The notes: generated by a model not told the origin, from the letters alone. DNA of 64,000 nucleotides from Clostridiales bacterium (GCA_015055615.1 SVHT01000005.1:1-64000), one strand, 5' to 3'; shown: positions 42,669-51,786, numbered from the stretch's first letter. A program made the numbers and translations.

Positions 42669-42740
42669 CATTTTTGATGAAAGGGCAATAACCTTATCGT
42701 ATAATAAGGCTACAAAATAAAAAACAAGGAGAAAACAACA

Positions 42741-43016
42741 ATGGGATTTTTCAAAAAAGCATTTAAGGACATGAAGGAAAGTGCAAAAGCGCAACACGAA
42801 GTAGATAAAGCGAATTTCGCGGCGGTAAAAGCGGAATCGAAAGCGACGTGGGAAGAGGCGAAGATGTCGCCGTCCGCCCGTCAAGCGATGATGCAAGAAG
42901 AACGCGAAAAGCAGATTGCGGAAGCGAACGCACGCACGGCGGCTGCGCAAGAGCGCATTGCAAAGGCAAAAGAACGCAATGCCGTAGCAAAGGCAAAACG
43001 CGAAGAGGAAAAGTAA
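42741..43016 (+). CDS. Small coiled-coil protein, putative Pho-type regulon member
   Basis: The 91-residue protein is not recognised. From residue 2 on it is highly charged (FFKKAFKDMKESAKAQ...) and rich in Ala, Glu and Lys in heptad-like spacing (VKAESKATWEEAKM, then a long AREKQ-type helix 45-91), so a continuous helix or coiled coil is likely. There is no membrane segment or signal. It has an SD AAGGAG and its own activator-type promoter and terminator. Function is unknown; phosphate or envelope stress is suggested only by its operator. Confidence 0.7.
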   Translation: MGFFKKAFKDMKESAKAQHEVDKANFAAVKAESKATWEEAKMSPSARQAMMQEEREKQIAEANARTAAAQERIAKAKERNAVAKAKREEEK

Positions 43017-43033
43017 AAAGAAGGTAAAATTTC

Positions 43034-43058
43034 GGGGCAGAGCACGTCTGCCCCTTTT
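43034..43058 (+). terminator. Terminator of the coiled-coil gene
   Basis: GGGGCAGA/TCTGCCCC (43034-43041 with 43047-43054) and TTTT. Confidence 0.85.
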
Positions 43059-43083
43059 CCCTTTTGTGGGATAGGAGAAACGT

Positions 43084-44652
43084 ATGAAGAAAACGAACGT
43101 TTACAAGGTGGGCAAGAAAAAGGTCGAACGGGTAATCAATTATATCCCCGTGCGCTATATTTTCGCCATGCTAATTACAGTGTTGGAGATTTTGGCGATT
43201 ATCGGCGTAGTGGTGGCGCTGTGTTATTTTGTTCCCTATTTTTATTTGGCGGTATTCGTAACGCAAGTATGCTGCGTAGTGGGGATTGCGACGTCGGACG
43301 ATAACCCTGACTATAAAGTGCCGTGGCTGTTGTTTGTGATGATTTTGCCCATTGCGGGGTTTATGCTCTATTTCCTGTTCTATCAGCGAAACCTCAATAA
43401 AAAATTCCGCCGTAGATTGGAAACGCTGTTTGCCAAGAATTATGAAATGCAGGATACGGAAACGTTTGTGCGGCTGCGCGCGGAAGAGCCCGTTGCGGCG
43501 ACGCAGGCGAAAATGCTGTGCAATATTGCCGACGCGCGTTTGTTCTCGGATACGAAACAGGAATATTTCCCTGTGGGCGAAGAAATGTGGACGAAATTGC
43601 TTGCCGACCTTCGCGGTGCGAAAAAGTTCATTTTTATGGAATATTTCATCATCGAAGAGGGGAAGTTTTGGAACTCTATCTTAGAGATTTTGAAAGAAAA
43701 GGCGGAAAACGGCGTAGAAGTAAAGCTCGTATACGACGATATTGGCTGTATGTCTACGCTCCCTGGGAATTATGCAAAGCGATTGAAGGCGTTTGGGATA
43801 GAGGCGACGCCTTTTTCGAGACTTCGCGGTAGCGCGGACGGGGAATTCAACAATCGCAGCCACAGAAAAATTACAGTGATTGACGGCGTGATTGCGTATA
43901 CGGGCGGGGTCAACCTTGCCGACGAGTATATCAACGAAGTCAAGCGTTTTGGGCATTGGAAGGACGTTGGTTTGCGCTTGGAAGGGGCTGCGGTATTGGA
44001 AATGACGAGGCTTTTTCTTATCGATTTCGGAATGAACGTAAAGGACAGCGGCGAGTGGAAAACGGAATATTTTCCGACGCTTGAAAGCGTGGAAAAGCAA
44101 GAGGGATTTCTCGTGCCGTTTGGGGACGGGCCGAAGCCGATATACAAGCGGAACGTGGGTAAGAGCGTAATTTTAAATTTGCTCTCGTCGGCGACGGATT
44201 ACGTCGATATTACAACGCCCTATTTGATTTTGGACAACGAGCTTTGCAGTGCCATTGAAAACACGGCTTTGCGCGGGGTACGGGTGCGGATTATAGTACC
44301 GCATATTCCCGACAAACGGTTGGTTTTTGAGGCGACGCGGAGCTTTTACAAGCGGTTTTTGGAAGCGGGAGTGGAGATATATGAATACACGCCTGGGTTT
44401 ATCCATGCAAAGGTGTACGTCGTGGACGGGAAATACGCCATGATAGGCACCATTAATTTGGATTATCGCAGTCTTGTGCACCATTTTGAAAACGGCGTTT
44501 GGATGTACCGCTGCGCCTGCATAAAGGACGTGGAAAAGGACGTAGAAGAGACGGTGCAAAAGAGCGAAAAAATCGAACGCGAAACTTGGAAAGTGAGCGT
44601 GCCGAAACGCATTTTACGTTCGCTAGTGCGTATATTTGCGCCGTTGTTATAA
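43084..44652 (+). CDS. cls: Cardiolipin synthase, first paralogue
   Basis: This phospholipase-D-superfamily enzyme makes cardiolipin from phosphatidylglycerol. The 522 residues have two N-terminal membrane segments (about 22-45, 48-65, plus 78-98), and two HKD motifs, HRKITVIDG (about 260) and HAKVYVVDG (about 440). Each is followed by the usual Gly-Gly or N-D pattern (TGGVNLADEY, GTINLDYRS). It starts after an AGGAGA SD. A second cls lies at 61876. Confidence 0.94.
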   Translation: MKKTNVYKVGKKKVERVINYIPVRYIFAMLITVLEILAIIGVVVALCYFVPYFYLAVFVTQVCCVVGIATSDDNPDYKVPWLLFVMILPIAGFMLYFLFYQRNLNKKFRRRLETLFAKNYEMQDTETFVRLRAEEPVAATQAKMLCNIADARLFSDTKQEYFPVGEEMWTKLLADLRGAKKFIFMEYFIIEEGKFWNSILEILKEKAENGVEVKLVYDDIGCMSTLPGNYAKRLKAFGIEATPFSRLRGSADGEFNNRSHRKITVIDGVIAYTGGVNLADEYINEVKRFGHWKDVGLRLEGAAVLEMTRLFLIDFGMNVKDSGEWKTEYFPTLESVEKQEGFLVPFGDGPKPIYKRNVGKSVILNLLSSATDYVDITTPYLILDNELCSAIENTALRGVRVRIIVPHIPDKRLVFEATRSFYKRFLEAGVEIYEYTPGFIHAKVYVVDGKYAMIGTINLDYRSLVHHFENGVWMYRCACIKDVEKDVEETVQKSEKIERETWKVSVPKRILRSLVRIFAPLL

Positions 44653-44666
44653 AGAGCTAAAAAAAG

Positions 44667-44698
44667 AAAAAGCCCCCGACACGTGTCGGGGGCTTTGC
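44667..44698. terminator. Bidirectional terminator between cls and the CDF gene
   Basis: A perfect inverted repeat AAAGCCCCCGACAC/GTGTCGGGGGCTTT (44669-44682 with 44683-44696) ends both converging genes. Confidence 0.85.
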
Positions 44699-44708
44699 TA
44701 TTTTTTAC

Positions 44709-45878
44709 TTAAATGAAAGGTCTTTCTACGCGGATTACGCAAAAACAGTTTGGCTTTTGCCGTTGAATTTTTTCGTTGACGAGATTTTCCGCCTCTTCCG
44801 TTTCCATTTTACAATCGGCGGGGAGCAACAAATCAAAGATAAGGTTGACGTTTGTTTCGCCCATGGTCATACGGAAATCGTGTATGGAAAAGTCGGGGTT
44901 TACTTCTTTTGCTGCGGTTACGGCGACTTGGTGGAGTTCGTTCAACAGGGGGTCGTTCATAACGAGCGGGTCAAGGTGAATTGTGACGATACAGCCAAAC
45001 GTTTCGTGCATATCCCTTTCCATGCGGTCCACTTCTTCGTGGGCGATATTGATGTCTTGCTCGGAATCGACTTCGGCGTGGAAGGAAACGATTTGTCTGC
45101 CGGGGCCGTAGTCGTGGACCATGACGTCGTGAATGCCCAATACCAAGGGATATCCTTGCGCAAAGGTGTAAATTTGTTTGACAAATTCGGGGTCGGGGGT
45201 AGAGCCGAGCAATAAATCAATGGTTTCCTTTGCTGCTTTCAAGCCCGTAAACATAATAAATACGGCAACCAAAATCCCCACGTAGCCGTCGATTTGCCAA
45301 CCGCAGATTTTTGCTACGATAGCGGAGGTGAGTACGAGCGTCGTTGCGATACAGTCTGTAAGGCTGTCGAAAGAGGCGGCTTTGAGCGCCGTCGAGTTAA
45401 TGGTTTTCGCAATTTTGCGATAGAAGAAGAACAGCCAAATTTTGACGAGGATTGCCGCGCCGAGGATAATTAAGGTGGCGGTGCCGACGGCGGGGAGCTG
45501 CGGGTGCATGATTTTATCTACGGACGAGGTTAAGAGTTCAAACCCGACCAAGATAATCAGCATATCGACGATGAAACCGGTCACGTATTCCAATCTGCCG
45601 TGTCCCAAGGGGTGTTTCTTATCGACGGGCTTGTTGGCAAGGCGGAACCCGATGAGTGCCACGACGGACGAACCTGCGTCCGAGATGTTGTTAAAAGCGT
45701 CTGCAATAATGGCGACCGAGTGGGAAAGAAGCCCCATCGTCAGCTTGCCTGCAAAGAGCAAGACGTTTAAAAAGATGCCCGTAAAACAGCCCAAAGCGGC
45801 GTATTTGCCACGGATTTTGGGGTTATTTGTGTCGTCTTTGTTTTTACCGATAAAAATGCGCGTGAGTAAATTCGTCAT
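44709..45878 (-). CDS. CDF-family divalent metal exporter, probably Mn2+
   Basis: The 389-residue protein has six membrane segments and a C-terminal cytosolic domain. The TM2 site is N63xxxD67 (ADAFNNISDAGSS) and the TM5 site D171xxxD175 (SFDSLTDCIATT). An N-D-D-D set is known from Mn2+ exporters such as pneumococcal MntE, whereas zinc CDFs have His at the TM5 position, so Mn2+ (possibly Fe2+) is inferred. The frame starts at 45938, but ATG 45878 (MTNLLTRIF) is downstream of the promoter at 45927-45955. Confidence 0.9.
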   Translation of the reverse strand: MTNLLTRIFIGKNKDDTNNPKIRGKYAALGCFTGIFLNVLLFAGKLTMGLLSHSVAIIADAFNNISDAGSSVVALIGFRLANKPVDKKHPLGHGRLEYVTGFIVDMLIILVGFELLTSSVDKIMHPQLPAVGTATLIILGAAILVKIWLFFFYRKIAKTINSTALKAASFDSLTDCIATTLVLTSAIVAKICGWQIDGYVGILVAVFIMFTGLKAAKETIDLLLGSTPDPEFVKQIYTFAQGYPLVLGIHDVMVHDYGPGRQIVSFHAEVDSEQDINIAHEEVDRMERDMHETFGCIVTIHLDPLVMNDPLLNELHQVAVTAAKEVNPDFSIHDFRMTMGETNVNLIFDLLLPADCKMETEEAENLVNEKIQRQKPNCFCVIRVERPFI

Positions 45879-45926
45879 AATATTCCGTCCGTAAAAATAG
45901 GATAGGCGTATACGCTCTACCCATTT

Positions 45927-45955
45927 ATTATATGCCAAACGGTGGAAATTGTCAA
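45927..45955 (-). promoter_or_regulatory. Promoter of the CDF exporter
   Basis: On the minus strand, TTGACA (45955-45950), a 17-nt spacer and TATAAT (45932-45927). The leader is about 43 nt. It rules out the upstream open frame. Confidence 0.87.
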
Positions 45956-45994
45956 TAAAAAAGTAGAAGAGGGAAAAGGCGTATTGAAAAAAAC

Positions 45995-46024
45995 TTGACA
46001 GACATAGAATATTTATGGTAAAAT
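45995..46024 (+). promoter_or_regulatory. Promoter of the Na+/Ca2+ exchanger gene
   Basis: TTGACA (45995-46000), an 18-nt spacer and TAAAAT (46019-46024). Confidence 0.7.
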
Positions 46025-46057
46025 TCCTCTTGAAATTGCAAAAGGAGGCTTTTGAAA

Positions 46058-47131
46058 ATGAACTTAGATGCCGTTTTATTGGGTAGCGGCTTATCGTCTT
46101 GGTTGATTATATTAATTGCAGTGGCGATGCTCGGGGTCGGGTTTGTTTTTTTGGTAAAGGGCGCGGATTGGTTTGTAGACGGCGCGGCAGGTATTGCGGA
46201 AAAATTGCGGGTTCCTTCGCTCATCGTCGGTTTAACTATCGTATCGTTTGGTACCAGCGCTCCCGAATTGGCGACGTCCATTATTTCCGCAGCGAAAGGT
46301 AGTGCGGATATCGCGATAGGAAACGTAATTGGTAGTAATATCACAAATATTTTGTTGATTTTGGGGATTTCGGCGGTCATTTGTCCATTGGTCGTGCAAA
46401 AAAACACCTTGCGAATTGATTTTCCCGTATTGTTAGGGGCAAGCGTGCTTATTTTATTGCTTGGCGGATTTGACAACGAAATCGGGCGTATCGACGGCAC
46501 GATTATGTTCCTTTTGTCCCTTGCCTACATGGTATTCTTGGTGGTCTATGCGGTGCGTGAAAGCAAAAAGACCCCCACCATGTCCGCGTTGAACGAGCAT
46601 GAGGTCGTTGTAGGGACGGCGGAAGAGCCTGCGGAAAGCAAGAAAGGACTTGGCGGATGGATCGAAAAAATGAGCAAGCACGCATGGTTTTTAGTGGTGC
46701 TTACCCTTGTCGGCTTGCTGTTGGTGGTTGCGGGCGCGTTGTTTGGGGTAATCCCCGGCGCAACGGTCGTTGCGACCAAAATCGGTATCTCTGAAAAAGT
46801 AATCGGGTTGACCGTCGTGGCGATAGGGACTTCGTTGCCCGAGTTGGTTACTTGCGTGATTGCGGCAAGAAAAGGGGAAACGGACATTGCGGTAGGCGAT
46901 ATCGTCGGGAGCAATATTTTCAACATCATCCGTACAGTAGGAATTTGCGCTATGATTTTGCCTTTGCCCTTTGTCGATTCGTTTTGGATTGACGGACTGA
47001 TTGCGCTGGGCGCGGCGATTATATTGTCGATATTCGGGTATTGGAAAGGTCATAAGATTCGTCGCGTAGCGGGGATTTTTATGATTAGCTGTTTCGTGGC
47101 GTATTACGTGTACTTGTTTGCGTTTGCGTAA
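46058..47131 (+). CDS. Calcium/sodium antiporter (CaCA family)
   Basis: The 357-residue membrane protein has about ten to eleven segments in two halves. Each half has the alpha-repeat, GLTIVSFGTSAPELATSI in the first and GLTVVAIGTSLPELVTCV in the second, with the NVIGSNITNIL and DIVGSNIFNII partner motifs. This is the YrbG/CaCA type that exchanges Na+ (or K+) for Ca2+. A hydrophilic middle loop (about 175-205) separates the halves. AGGAGG is 9 nt from ATG 46058 and only 3 nt from a TTG two codons upstream. Confidence 0.93.
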   Translation: MNLDAVLLGSGLSSWLIILIAVAMLGVGFVFLVKGADWFVDGAAGIAEKLRVPSLIVGLTIVSFGTSAPELATSIISAAKGSADIAIGNVIGSNITNILLILGISAVICPLVVQKNTLRIDFPVLLGASVLILLLGGFDNEIGRIDGTIMFLLSLAYMVFLVVYAVRESKKTPTMSALNEHEVVVGTAEEPAESKKGLGGWIEKMSKHAWFLVVLTLVGLLLVVAGALFGVIPGATVVATKIGISEKVIGLTVVAIGTSLPELVTCVIAARKGETDIAVGDIVGSNIFNIIRTVGICAMILPLPFVDSFWIDGLIALGAAIILSIFGYWKGHKIRRVAGIFMISCFVAYYVYLFAFA

Positions 47132-47191
47132 ATTCGTTGTATAAAAAAACGAAAAAATCCTAAAAAAGTTTCAAAAAGGCGGCAAAAACGC

Positions 47192-47220
47192 TTGCCTTTC
47201 GTTTGGAAATTATATATAAT
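47192..47220 (+). promoter_or_regulatory. Promoter of rplS
   Basis: TTGCCT (47192-47197), a 17-nt spacer and TATAAT (47215-47220). Confidence 0.8.
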
Positions 47221-47232
47221 TATTGCTGACTT

Positions 47233-47297
47233 CGAGCGTTCCGCTGCCTTTTTATTGGGCGTGATGAGGAATCACGCAGCGGGTTATGAACGTTTCG
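47233..47297 (+). ncRNA. L19-type leader structure upstream of rplS
   Basis: The 5' UTR folds by GCGTTC (47236-47241) with GAACGT (47288-47293), CGCTG with CAGCG, and an internal hairpin GCGTGAT/ATCACGC. This matches the position and general shape of the autoregulatory L19 leader of Bacillota; I cannot score it against the family model. Confidence 0.6.
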
Positions 47298-47321
47298 TAA
47301 ATAACGGAGGTAAAGTCTAAA

Positions 47322-47666
47322 ATGAAAGGAATCATCGAAGCTATCAACGCTGAAAGCATGAAATCCGAAGTTCCCGCATTCAACGTAGGCGACACGATTA
47401 AGGTCGGTTACAGAATTATCGAAGGCGGCAAGGAACGTGTTCAGAACTTCGAAGGCGTCGTAATCGCAAAGAAGAACGGCGGCATTTCTGAAACTTTCAC
47501 CGTGCGCCACATTTCCTATGGCGTAGGCGTAGAAAAAACCTATCCTCTTCATTCCCCGAAAATTTCGTCCATTACGGTCGTTAGAAAGGGTAAAGTAAGA
47601 AGAGCGAAGTTGTATTATCTGCGCGGTCTTACCGGTAAAGCGGCAAAGGTTAAGGAAAAAATTTAA
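47322..47666 (+). CDS. rplS: Large ribosomal subunit protein bL19
   Basis: The 114-residue L19 lies at the 30S-50S interface. Family sequence is clear: [61 protein letters not shown] and [22 protein letters not shown]. Unusually, it stands alone here: rimM, trmD and rpsP are not its neighbours. It has its own promoter, structured leader (47233-47297) and terminator. Confidence 0.98.
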   Translation: MKGIIEAINAESMKSEVPAFNVGDTIKVGYRIIEGGKERVQNFEGVVIAKKNGGISETFTVRHISYGVGVEKTYPLHSPKISSITVVRKGKVRRAKLYYLRGLTGKAAKVKEKI

Positions 47667-47692
47667 GCATCGGATAACAACCGAAAAGAGTG

Positions 47693-47729
47693 GATCTGCC
47701 CAAAGTCAACGGCAGATCTATTTTTTTTG
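47693..47729 (+). terminator. Terminator of rplS
   Basis: GATCTGCC/GGCAGATC (47693-47700 with 47711-47718) followed by T8. Confidence 0.88.
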
Positions 47730-47760
47730 TGAAAAAACGAATATTCCCCCGTCAATTCGG

Positions 47761-47789
47761 TTTACTTTTTTGTCCGTTTCCTATATAAT
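47761..47789 (+). promoter_or_regulatory. Promoter of the GT-C-like gene
   Basis: TTTACT (47761-47766), a 17-nt spacer and TATAAT (47784-47789). Confidence 0.72.
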
Positions 47790-47876
47790 TGAAGAATAGG
47801 AATATATAAGGAAGGAATATTTTGTTTTTTTCGACGTTTTACGCAGTAAAAAAGGAAATTTTCCGAGGGGCTTATT

Positions 47877-49838
47877 ATGAAAACATTTTTCAAAAAACTC
47901 AAACGCATTACGGCGTATACCTGGGCATTGATTGCGTTGGTTGTGATTTATTTCGCAACGGGCATGACGACGCTGGGTACTACGCAAACCACGGGCGGTT
48001 CGTTCTATTTGGAAAAGAACAAAGAGGCGTATTTTTACGTGTCCGCCGGCGGGGAAAAATTTGAATTGGACGACGTTTACGTCAACGTTGGCTTGATGTA
48101 CGGCAGCGAGGCAGGTACGGCCTCCGTTACCGTAAGCTATTACACGAACACCAACGAGCCGACCTCGACCACCACGAATTGGAAAGAGTTGAGCAAAGTA
48201 AAGGTTGGCAACGTTTACAGCGCGGGTCTGAACGTCGAAGTGCCCGGTTCTAACTTTAATTGGGCGCCTTTGGCTGTGGATAAGCAGGTGAGAAACCGTT
48301 CGTACATTTCGATTAAATCCGACGTCAGCATGGATATTAACGAAATCGTTTGCTTGAACGCAAAGGGCGAACAGCTCACGATTAAGCCTTTTACGAAGCT
48401 CGGTAAATATACGCAAAACGACTTGCTCGGCGCATGCGACGCGCAACACACGTTTACGTTAGACGAAAGCTTTAAGTATAATTTTACGCAGGAAGAAACG
48501 CATTATCTTGCGTCTGCGCTGACGGTAAAGGGCGGTAGCTTTGTCCGTAACGGCGCAACGTACAACTTTGACCCGCATTACAATTTCTTGGGTACGCTGT
48601 TGTTCGTTCCTTCCATTTCGATGTTCGGCGTCAACACGTTTGCGCTTCGTTTGCCGGCGTTCTTGGCGTCCTGCGTACTCCTTGTGTTTGCGGCTCTGTT
48701 CATGCGTGAATTGACTAAGAGCAAGAAAGTTTCCTTTATCTTTGCAACGGTGCTTGCGCTTGGCGGTGTATTGACGACGGTTGGCAAAGTGGCGTCGCCT
48801 TTCATGTTCGTGGCGAGCGCGTTGGTGGCGAGCTTGTACTTCATGTACCGTTTCTTCTCTCGCGGTATCTCGTCGAAGAAAGTGGTAAAGGGCGGTATGA
48901 ACGTACTCGCGTCCGGTTTGTTTGCGGCTGTGGCGATGTCGATTGACCTTGCGGCATGCGTGTTTGTATTTGGCATTCTCGTGCTTTTCGCTTGCGGTCT
49001 GCGCCGTCAAAAAGCGGCGTATGCCTTAGAACTTAAAAAGACGGAAGGCATGGACGAAAAGGTTACGCTGAAAAACGGCGAAACGAAAGTCGTCAACAAA
49101 GAGGCGAGAAAGGCTGAGGCGAAATATGGCGAGAAAAAACGCATCTGTCTTGGTTTTGCAACCTTGTCCTTTGTGGCGGCAACGGCATTTATTCTCTTGT
49201 TTTCGTCCCTTTTTGGTTACAGCGCTTACGCAAAGGCTCGTGGCGAAAACGAAGTGAATTTCCTGTCCATGATTTTCAATCAGTCCATCGGTTCGCTCCG
49301 TGGCTTTGTGAGAACGGAATTCTCTAAGGCGAACGCGTCCAACGTATTGGCGTGGTGGCTGCCTTTGAAACCGGCTACGCTCAGTAGCGGTGTTGCGGGC
49401 GGTAAATATTTGGCGTTTAGCGTTCTGCCCAATATGGTGGCAATTTTGGCGGCGTTCGCGTCCTTCGTATACGTCATGGTAAAGGTTGTAAAGGGCATTG
49501 TGAAGAAGGAAGAAGACAAAGCAACACGCCGTCTTCGTAGAGGGGCAATCGTGCTCTTTGGCGGTATGCTTTGCGCGATGCTTGCGGCAACCTTGCGCGC
49601 GGGCGTAACGGCGGAAATGAGCTTGCTCTTCCACGTATGCTATCTCGGCTTTATCGGCTTGGCAATTACCCAGTTTGACGGTTGCAAGTACGGAAAGTTC
49701 GCGATTTGGGCCATGGTTGGGTTGGTAGTAGTCAACTTCGTGATTTGTCTGCCTGCGCTCTACGGATTTGCAGCGCCTACGGGTTGGGCAAAAGCGTTTG
49801 GTTGGACGGCTTGGATTAATAACGGGATTTTTAGATAA
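47877..49838 (+). CDS. Putative GT-C (GT39/PMT-like) membrane glycosyltransferase
   Basis: The 653-residue protein has one N-terminal membrane segment, then an extracytoplasmic domain of about 200 residues with a discoidin-like, Thr-rich beta pattern (about 45-190). It then has the GT-C motif region THYLASALTVKGGSF, FDPHYNFLGTLLFVPSI and FGVNTFALRLPAFL, and about eight more membrane segments. The FDPHYNFLG and RLPAFL phrases resemble dolichyl/polyprenyl-phosphate-mannose mannosyltransferases (GT39 and relatives). A basic/acidic cytosolic loop (about 375-415) interrupts the membrane part. The sugar donor and target are unknown. Confidence 0.7.
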   Translation: MKTFFKKLKRITAYTWALIALVVIYFATGMTTLGTTQTTGGSFYLEKNKEAYFYVSAGGEKFELDDVYVNVGLMYGSEAGTASVTVSYYTNTNEPTSTTTNWKELSKVKVGNVYSAGLNVEVPGSNFNWAPLAVDKQVRNRSYISIKSDVSMDINEIVCLNAKGEQLTIKPFTKLGKYTQNDLLGACDAQHTFTLDESFKYNFTQEETHYLASALTVKGGSFVRNGATYNFDPHYNFLGTLLFVPSISMFGVNTFALRLPAFLASCVLLVFAALFMRELTKSKKVSFIFATVLALGGVLTTVGKVASPFMFVASALVASLYFMYRFFSRGISSKKVVKGGMNVLASGLFAAVAMSIDLAACVFVFGILVLFACGLRRQKAAYALELKKTEGMDEKVTLKNGETKVVNKEARKAEAKYGEKKRICLGFATLSFVAATAFILLFSSLFGYSAYAKARGENEVNFLSMIFNQSIGSLRGFVRTEFSKANASNVLAWWLPLKPATLSSGVAGGKYLAFSVLPNMVAILAAFASFVYVMVKVVKGIVKKEEDKATRRLRRGAIVLFGGMLCAMLAATLRAGVTAEMSLLFHVCYLGFIGLAITQFDGCKYGKFAIWAMVGLVVVNFVICLPALYGFAAPTGWAKAFGWTAWINNGIFR

Positions 49839-49858
49839 TTCGATAATACTGCGAAAGA

Positions 49859-49896
49859 CGAAGTCCTAAGGCGGGCGCCTGCGGATTTCGTTTTTC
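49859..49896 (+). terminator. Terminator of the GT-C-like gene
   Basis: CGAAGTCC/GGATTTCG (49859-49866 with 49883-49890, one G-U) with inner GGCG/CGCC and TTTTT. Confidence 0.8.
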
Positions 49897-49941
49897 GCCT
49901 TTCATTGTTGGCGAGGGTGCCTGCGTAGGGGAGGAACGATT

Positions 49942-51477
49942 ATGATTGCAAAAGTGCAAAGCTATGCGCTTTCGGGTTTGGAGGGCGTTTGCGTCACGGT
50001 AGAGGCGGACGTTTCCAAAGGCTTGCCCGCATACGAAATGGTGGGATTGCCCGACGCGGCGGTTAAAGAATCGAAAGAACGTGTACGTAGCGCAATCAAA
50101 AACAGCGCGTTGGAATTTCCCGCGCACAAAATAACGGTCAATCTTGCCCCTGCGTACGTAAAAAAAGAGGGTTCGTCTTTCGACTTGCCCGTGGCGATAA
50201 GCTTGCTGATTGCCTATGGGGAATTGGAGGCGGACGTGCAGGGCTATATTTTCCTTGGCGAGCTTGCGCTCAGCGGGGATTTGCGCCCCGTGTCGGGGGT
50301 ATTGCCCTCCATTATCTCGGCGCGCGACCGCGGTTTTGTGAAATTTATCGTTCCCAAAGACAACGAAAAAGAGGCGGGCTATATCGAAGGCGTCAGCGTG
50401 TTTGCGGCGAAGAATTTGAAGGAAGTTATCGACCATTTGTCGGGGTTAAAGCCTATGCAACCCGTACCTGCGGCATCCTTTGCTGCGGCGACGGCGGCAA
50501 GAGAAACTTCGCACGATTTGTCCTTTGTTAAAGGACAGGCAATAGCAAAACGCGCCTTGGAAGTGGCGGTGGCAGGCGGGCACAACGTGTTGTTTGTAGG
50601 CCCTCCTGGTAGCGGTAAAACGATGCTGGCAAGGTCGTTGCCTACGGTTTTGCCCGATATGTCTTTTGACGAGGCTTTGGAAATCACAAAAATACACTCG
50701 GTGGCGGGCACGCTCGGGGAAGAGGGGATTGTGACGGTACGTCCTTTCCGTAGCCCCCACCATACCGCGACGACGGTTTCCCTTTGCGGGGGTGGTAATA
50801 AGAGCGTGCATCCTGGCGAAATCAGTCTTGCCCACGGCGGCGTGCTGTTTTTGGACGAATTGCCCGAATACAAGCGTTCGTCCTTGGAATCGTTGCGCCA
50901 ACCCTTAGAGGACGGCGTTATCACGATTTCGCGCGCGGGCGGTACGGTGACTTATCCTGCGTCCTTTATGCTGTGCGCGAGTATGAATCCTTGTCCTTGC
51001 GGGCATTACGGCAGCAGAAAACGCCGTTGCACTTGCACGCCCAACGATATTCGCAAATACCGCGCAAAAATTTCCGGACCGTTGCTTGACAGAATTGATA
51101 TTCAGGTGGAAGTGGACGGTGTGGAATACGACGATTTGGTTTCCGAAGCGCGTGAAGAAACGAGCGCGGCGGTAAAGAAACGCGCGGATAGCGCAAGGGC
51201 GATTCAACGAGAGCGTTTTTTGAATTCTAATATCAAAACGAACGCGGAAATGGGGGAAAAGGAAACGCGCGAATATTGCCGTCTGAGCAAGGAATGCGAG
51301 GACGTTTTGCGTGAGGCTTTTGAACAACTGCACCTTTCGGCGCGCGCCCGTTCGCGTATATTAAAAGTGGCGCGCACGATTGCCGATTTGGAGCTTTGCG
51401 AGGAAATTTTGCCCGAGCATTTGTACGAGGCGATATCCTATCGAACGTACGGGGCGCAGCTTTCTGCGACGGAGTAA
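49942..51477 (+). CDS. YifB/ComM-like Mg chelatase-related AAA+ ATPase
   Basis: The 511-residue protein has an N-terminal Lon-like substrate domain (GLEGVCVTVEADVSKGLPAYEMVGLPDAAVKESKERVR in short pieces) and a Mg-chelatase type ATPase. Walker A is FVGPPGSGKTMLAR (about 221) and Walker B LFLDELPEYKR. A Zn-binding Cys cluster follows (NPCPCGHYG and RRCTCTP). ComM relatives promote branch migration during natural transformation. Two genes later is dprA, so a recombination or competence role is plausible. It heads a long colinear gene run. Confidence 0.92.
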   Translation: MIAKVQSYALSGLEGVCVTVEADVSKGLPAYEMVGLPDAAVKESKERVRSAIKNSALEFPAHKITVNLAPAYVKKEGSSFDLPVAISLLIAYGELEADVQGYIFLGELALSGDLRPVSGVLPSIISARDRGFVKFIVPKDNEKEAGYIEGVSVFAAKNLKEVIDHLSGLKPMQPVPAASFAAATAARETSHDLSFVKGQAIAKRALEVAVAGGHNVLFVGPPGSGKTMLARSLPTVLPDMSFDEALEITKIHSVAGTLGEEGIVTVRPFRSPHHTATTVSLCGGGNKSVHPGEISLAHGGVLFLDELPEYKRSSLESLRQPLEDGVITISRAGGTVTYPASFMLCASMNPCPCGHYGSRKRRCTCTPNDIRKYRAKISGPLLDRIDIQVEVDGVEYDDLVSEAREETSAAVKKRADSARAIQRERFLNSNIKTNAEMGEKETREYCRLSKECEDVLREAFEQLHLSARARSRILKVARTIADLELCEEILPEHLYEAISYRTYGAQLSATE

Positions 51478-51481
51478 CGGT

Positions 51482-51769
51482 ATGATTACGTTTTTAAGAA
51501 ATCACGTATTTTTCTACGTGGGGTATCTTGTAGGACTGTCGATTGTGGCGTTTTTTGCGTATGCAATTGACAAGAACAAAGCCAAGCGCGGCGCATGGCG
51601 TATTCCCGAAAAGGTATTGCTTGCGTTGTCGTTTATCGGCGGAGCGGCGGGGGGATATCTCGCCATGCATACGGTCAGACACAAGACGAAAAAATGGTAT
51701 TTTCACGCCGTAAACCTCGTTGGTTTGGCGTGGCAGGGCGGTTTCTTGGCGTTTTTACTGCTCGGCTAA
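51482..51769 (+). CDS. DUF1294 family membrane protein
   Basis: The 95-residue protein has about three membrane segments, with the family sequence FAYAIDKNKAKRGAWRIPEKVLL, the GGxGG-like IGGAAGGYLAMHTVRHKTKKWYF and a hydrophobic end. The function of DUF1294 is unknown. The start is ATG 51482, four bases after the yifB stop, with GGAG at 8 nt; the frame upstream is only a shadow of yifB. It is placed between yifB and dprA. Confidence 0.85.
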   Translation: MITFLRNHVFFYVGYLVGLSIVAFFAYAIDKNKAKRGAWRIPEKVLLALSFIGGAAGGYLAMHTVRHKTKKWYFHAVNLVGLAWQGGFLAFLLLG

Positions 51770-51786
51770 AAAAGGAGAACGAGAGA

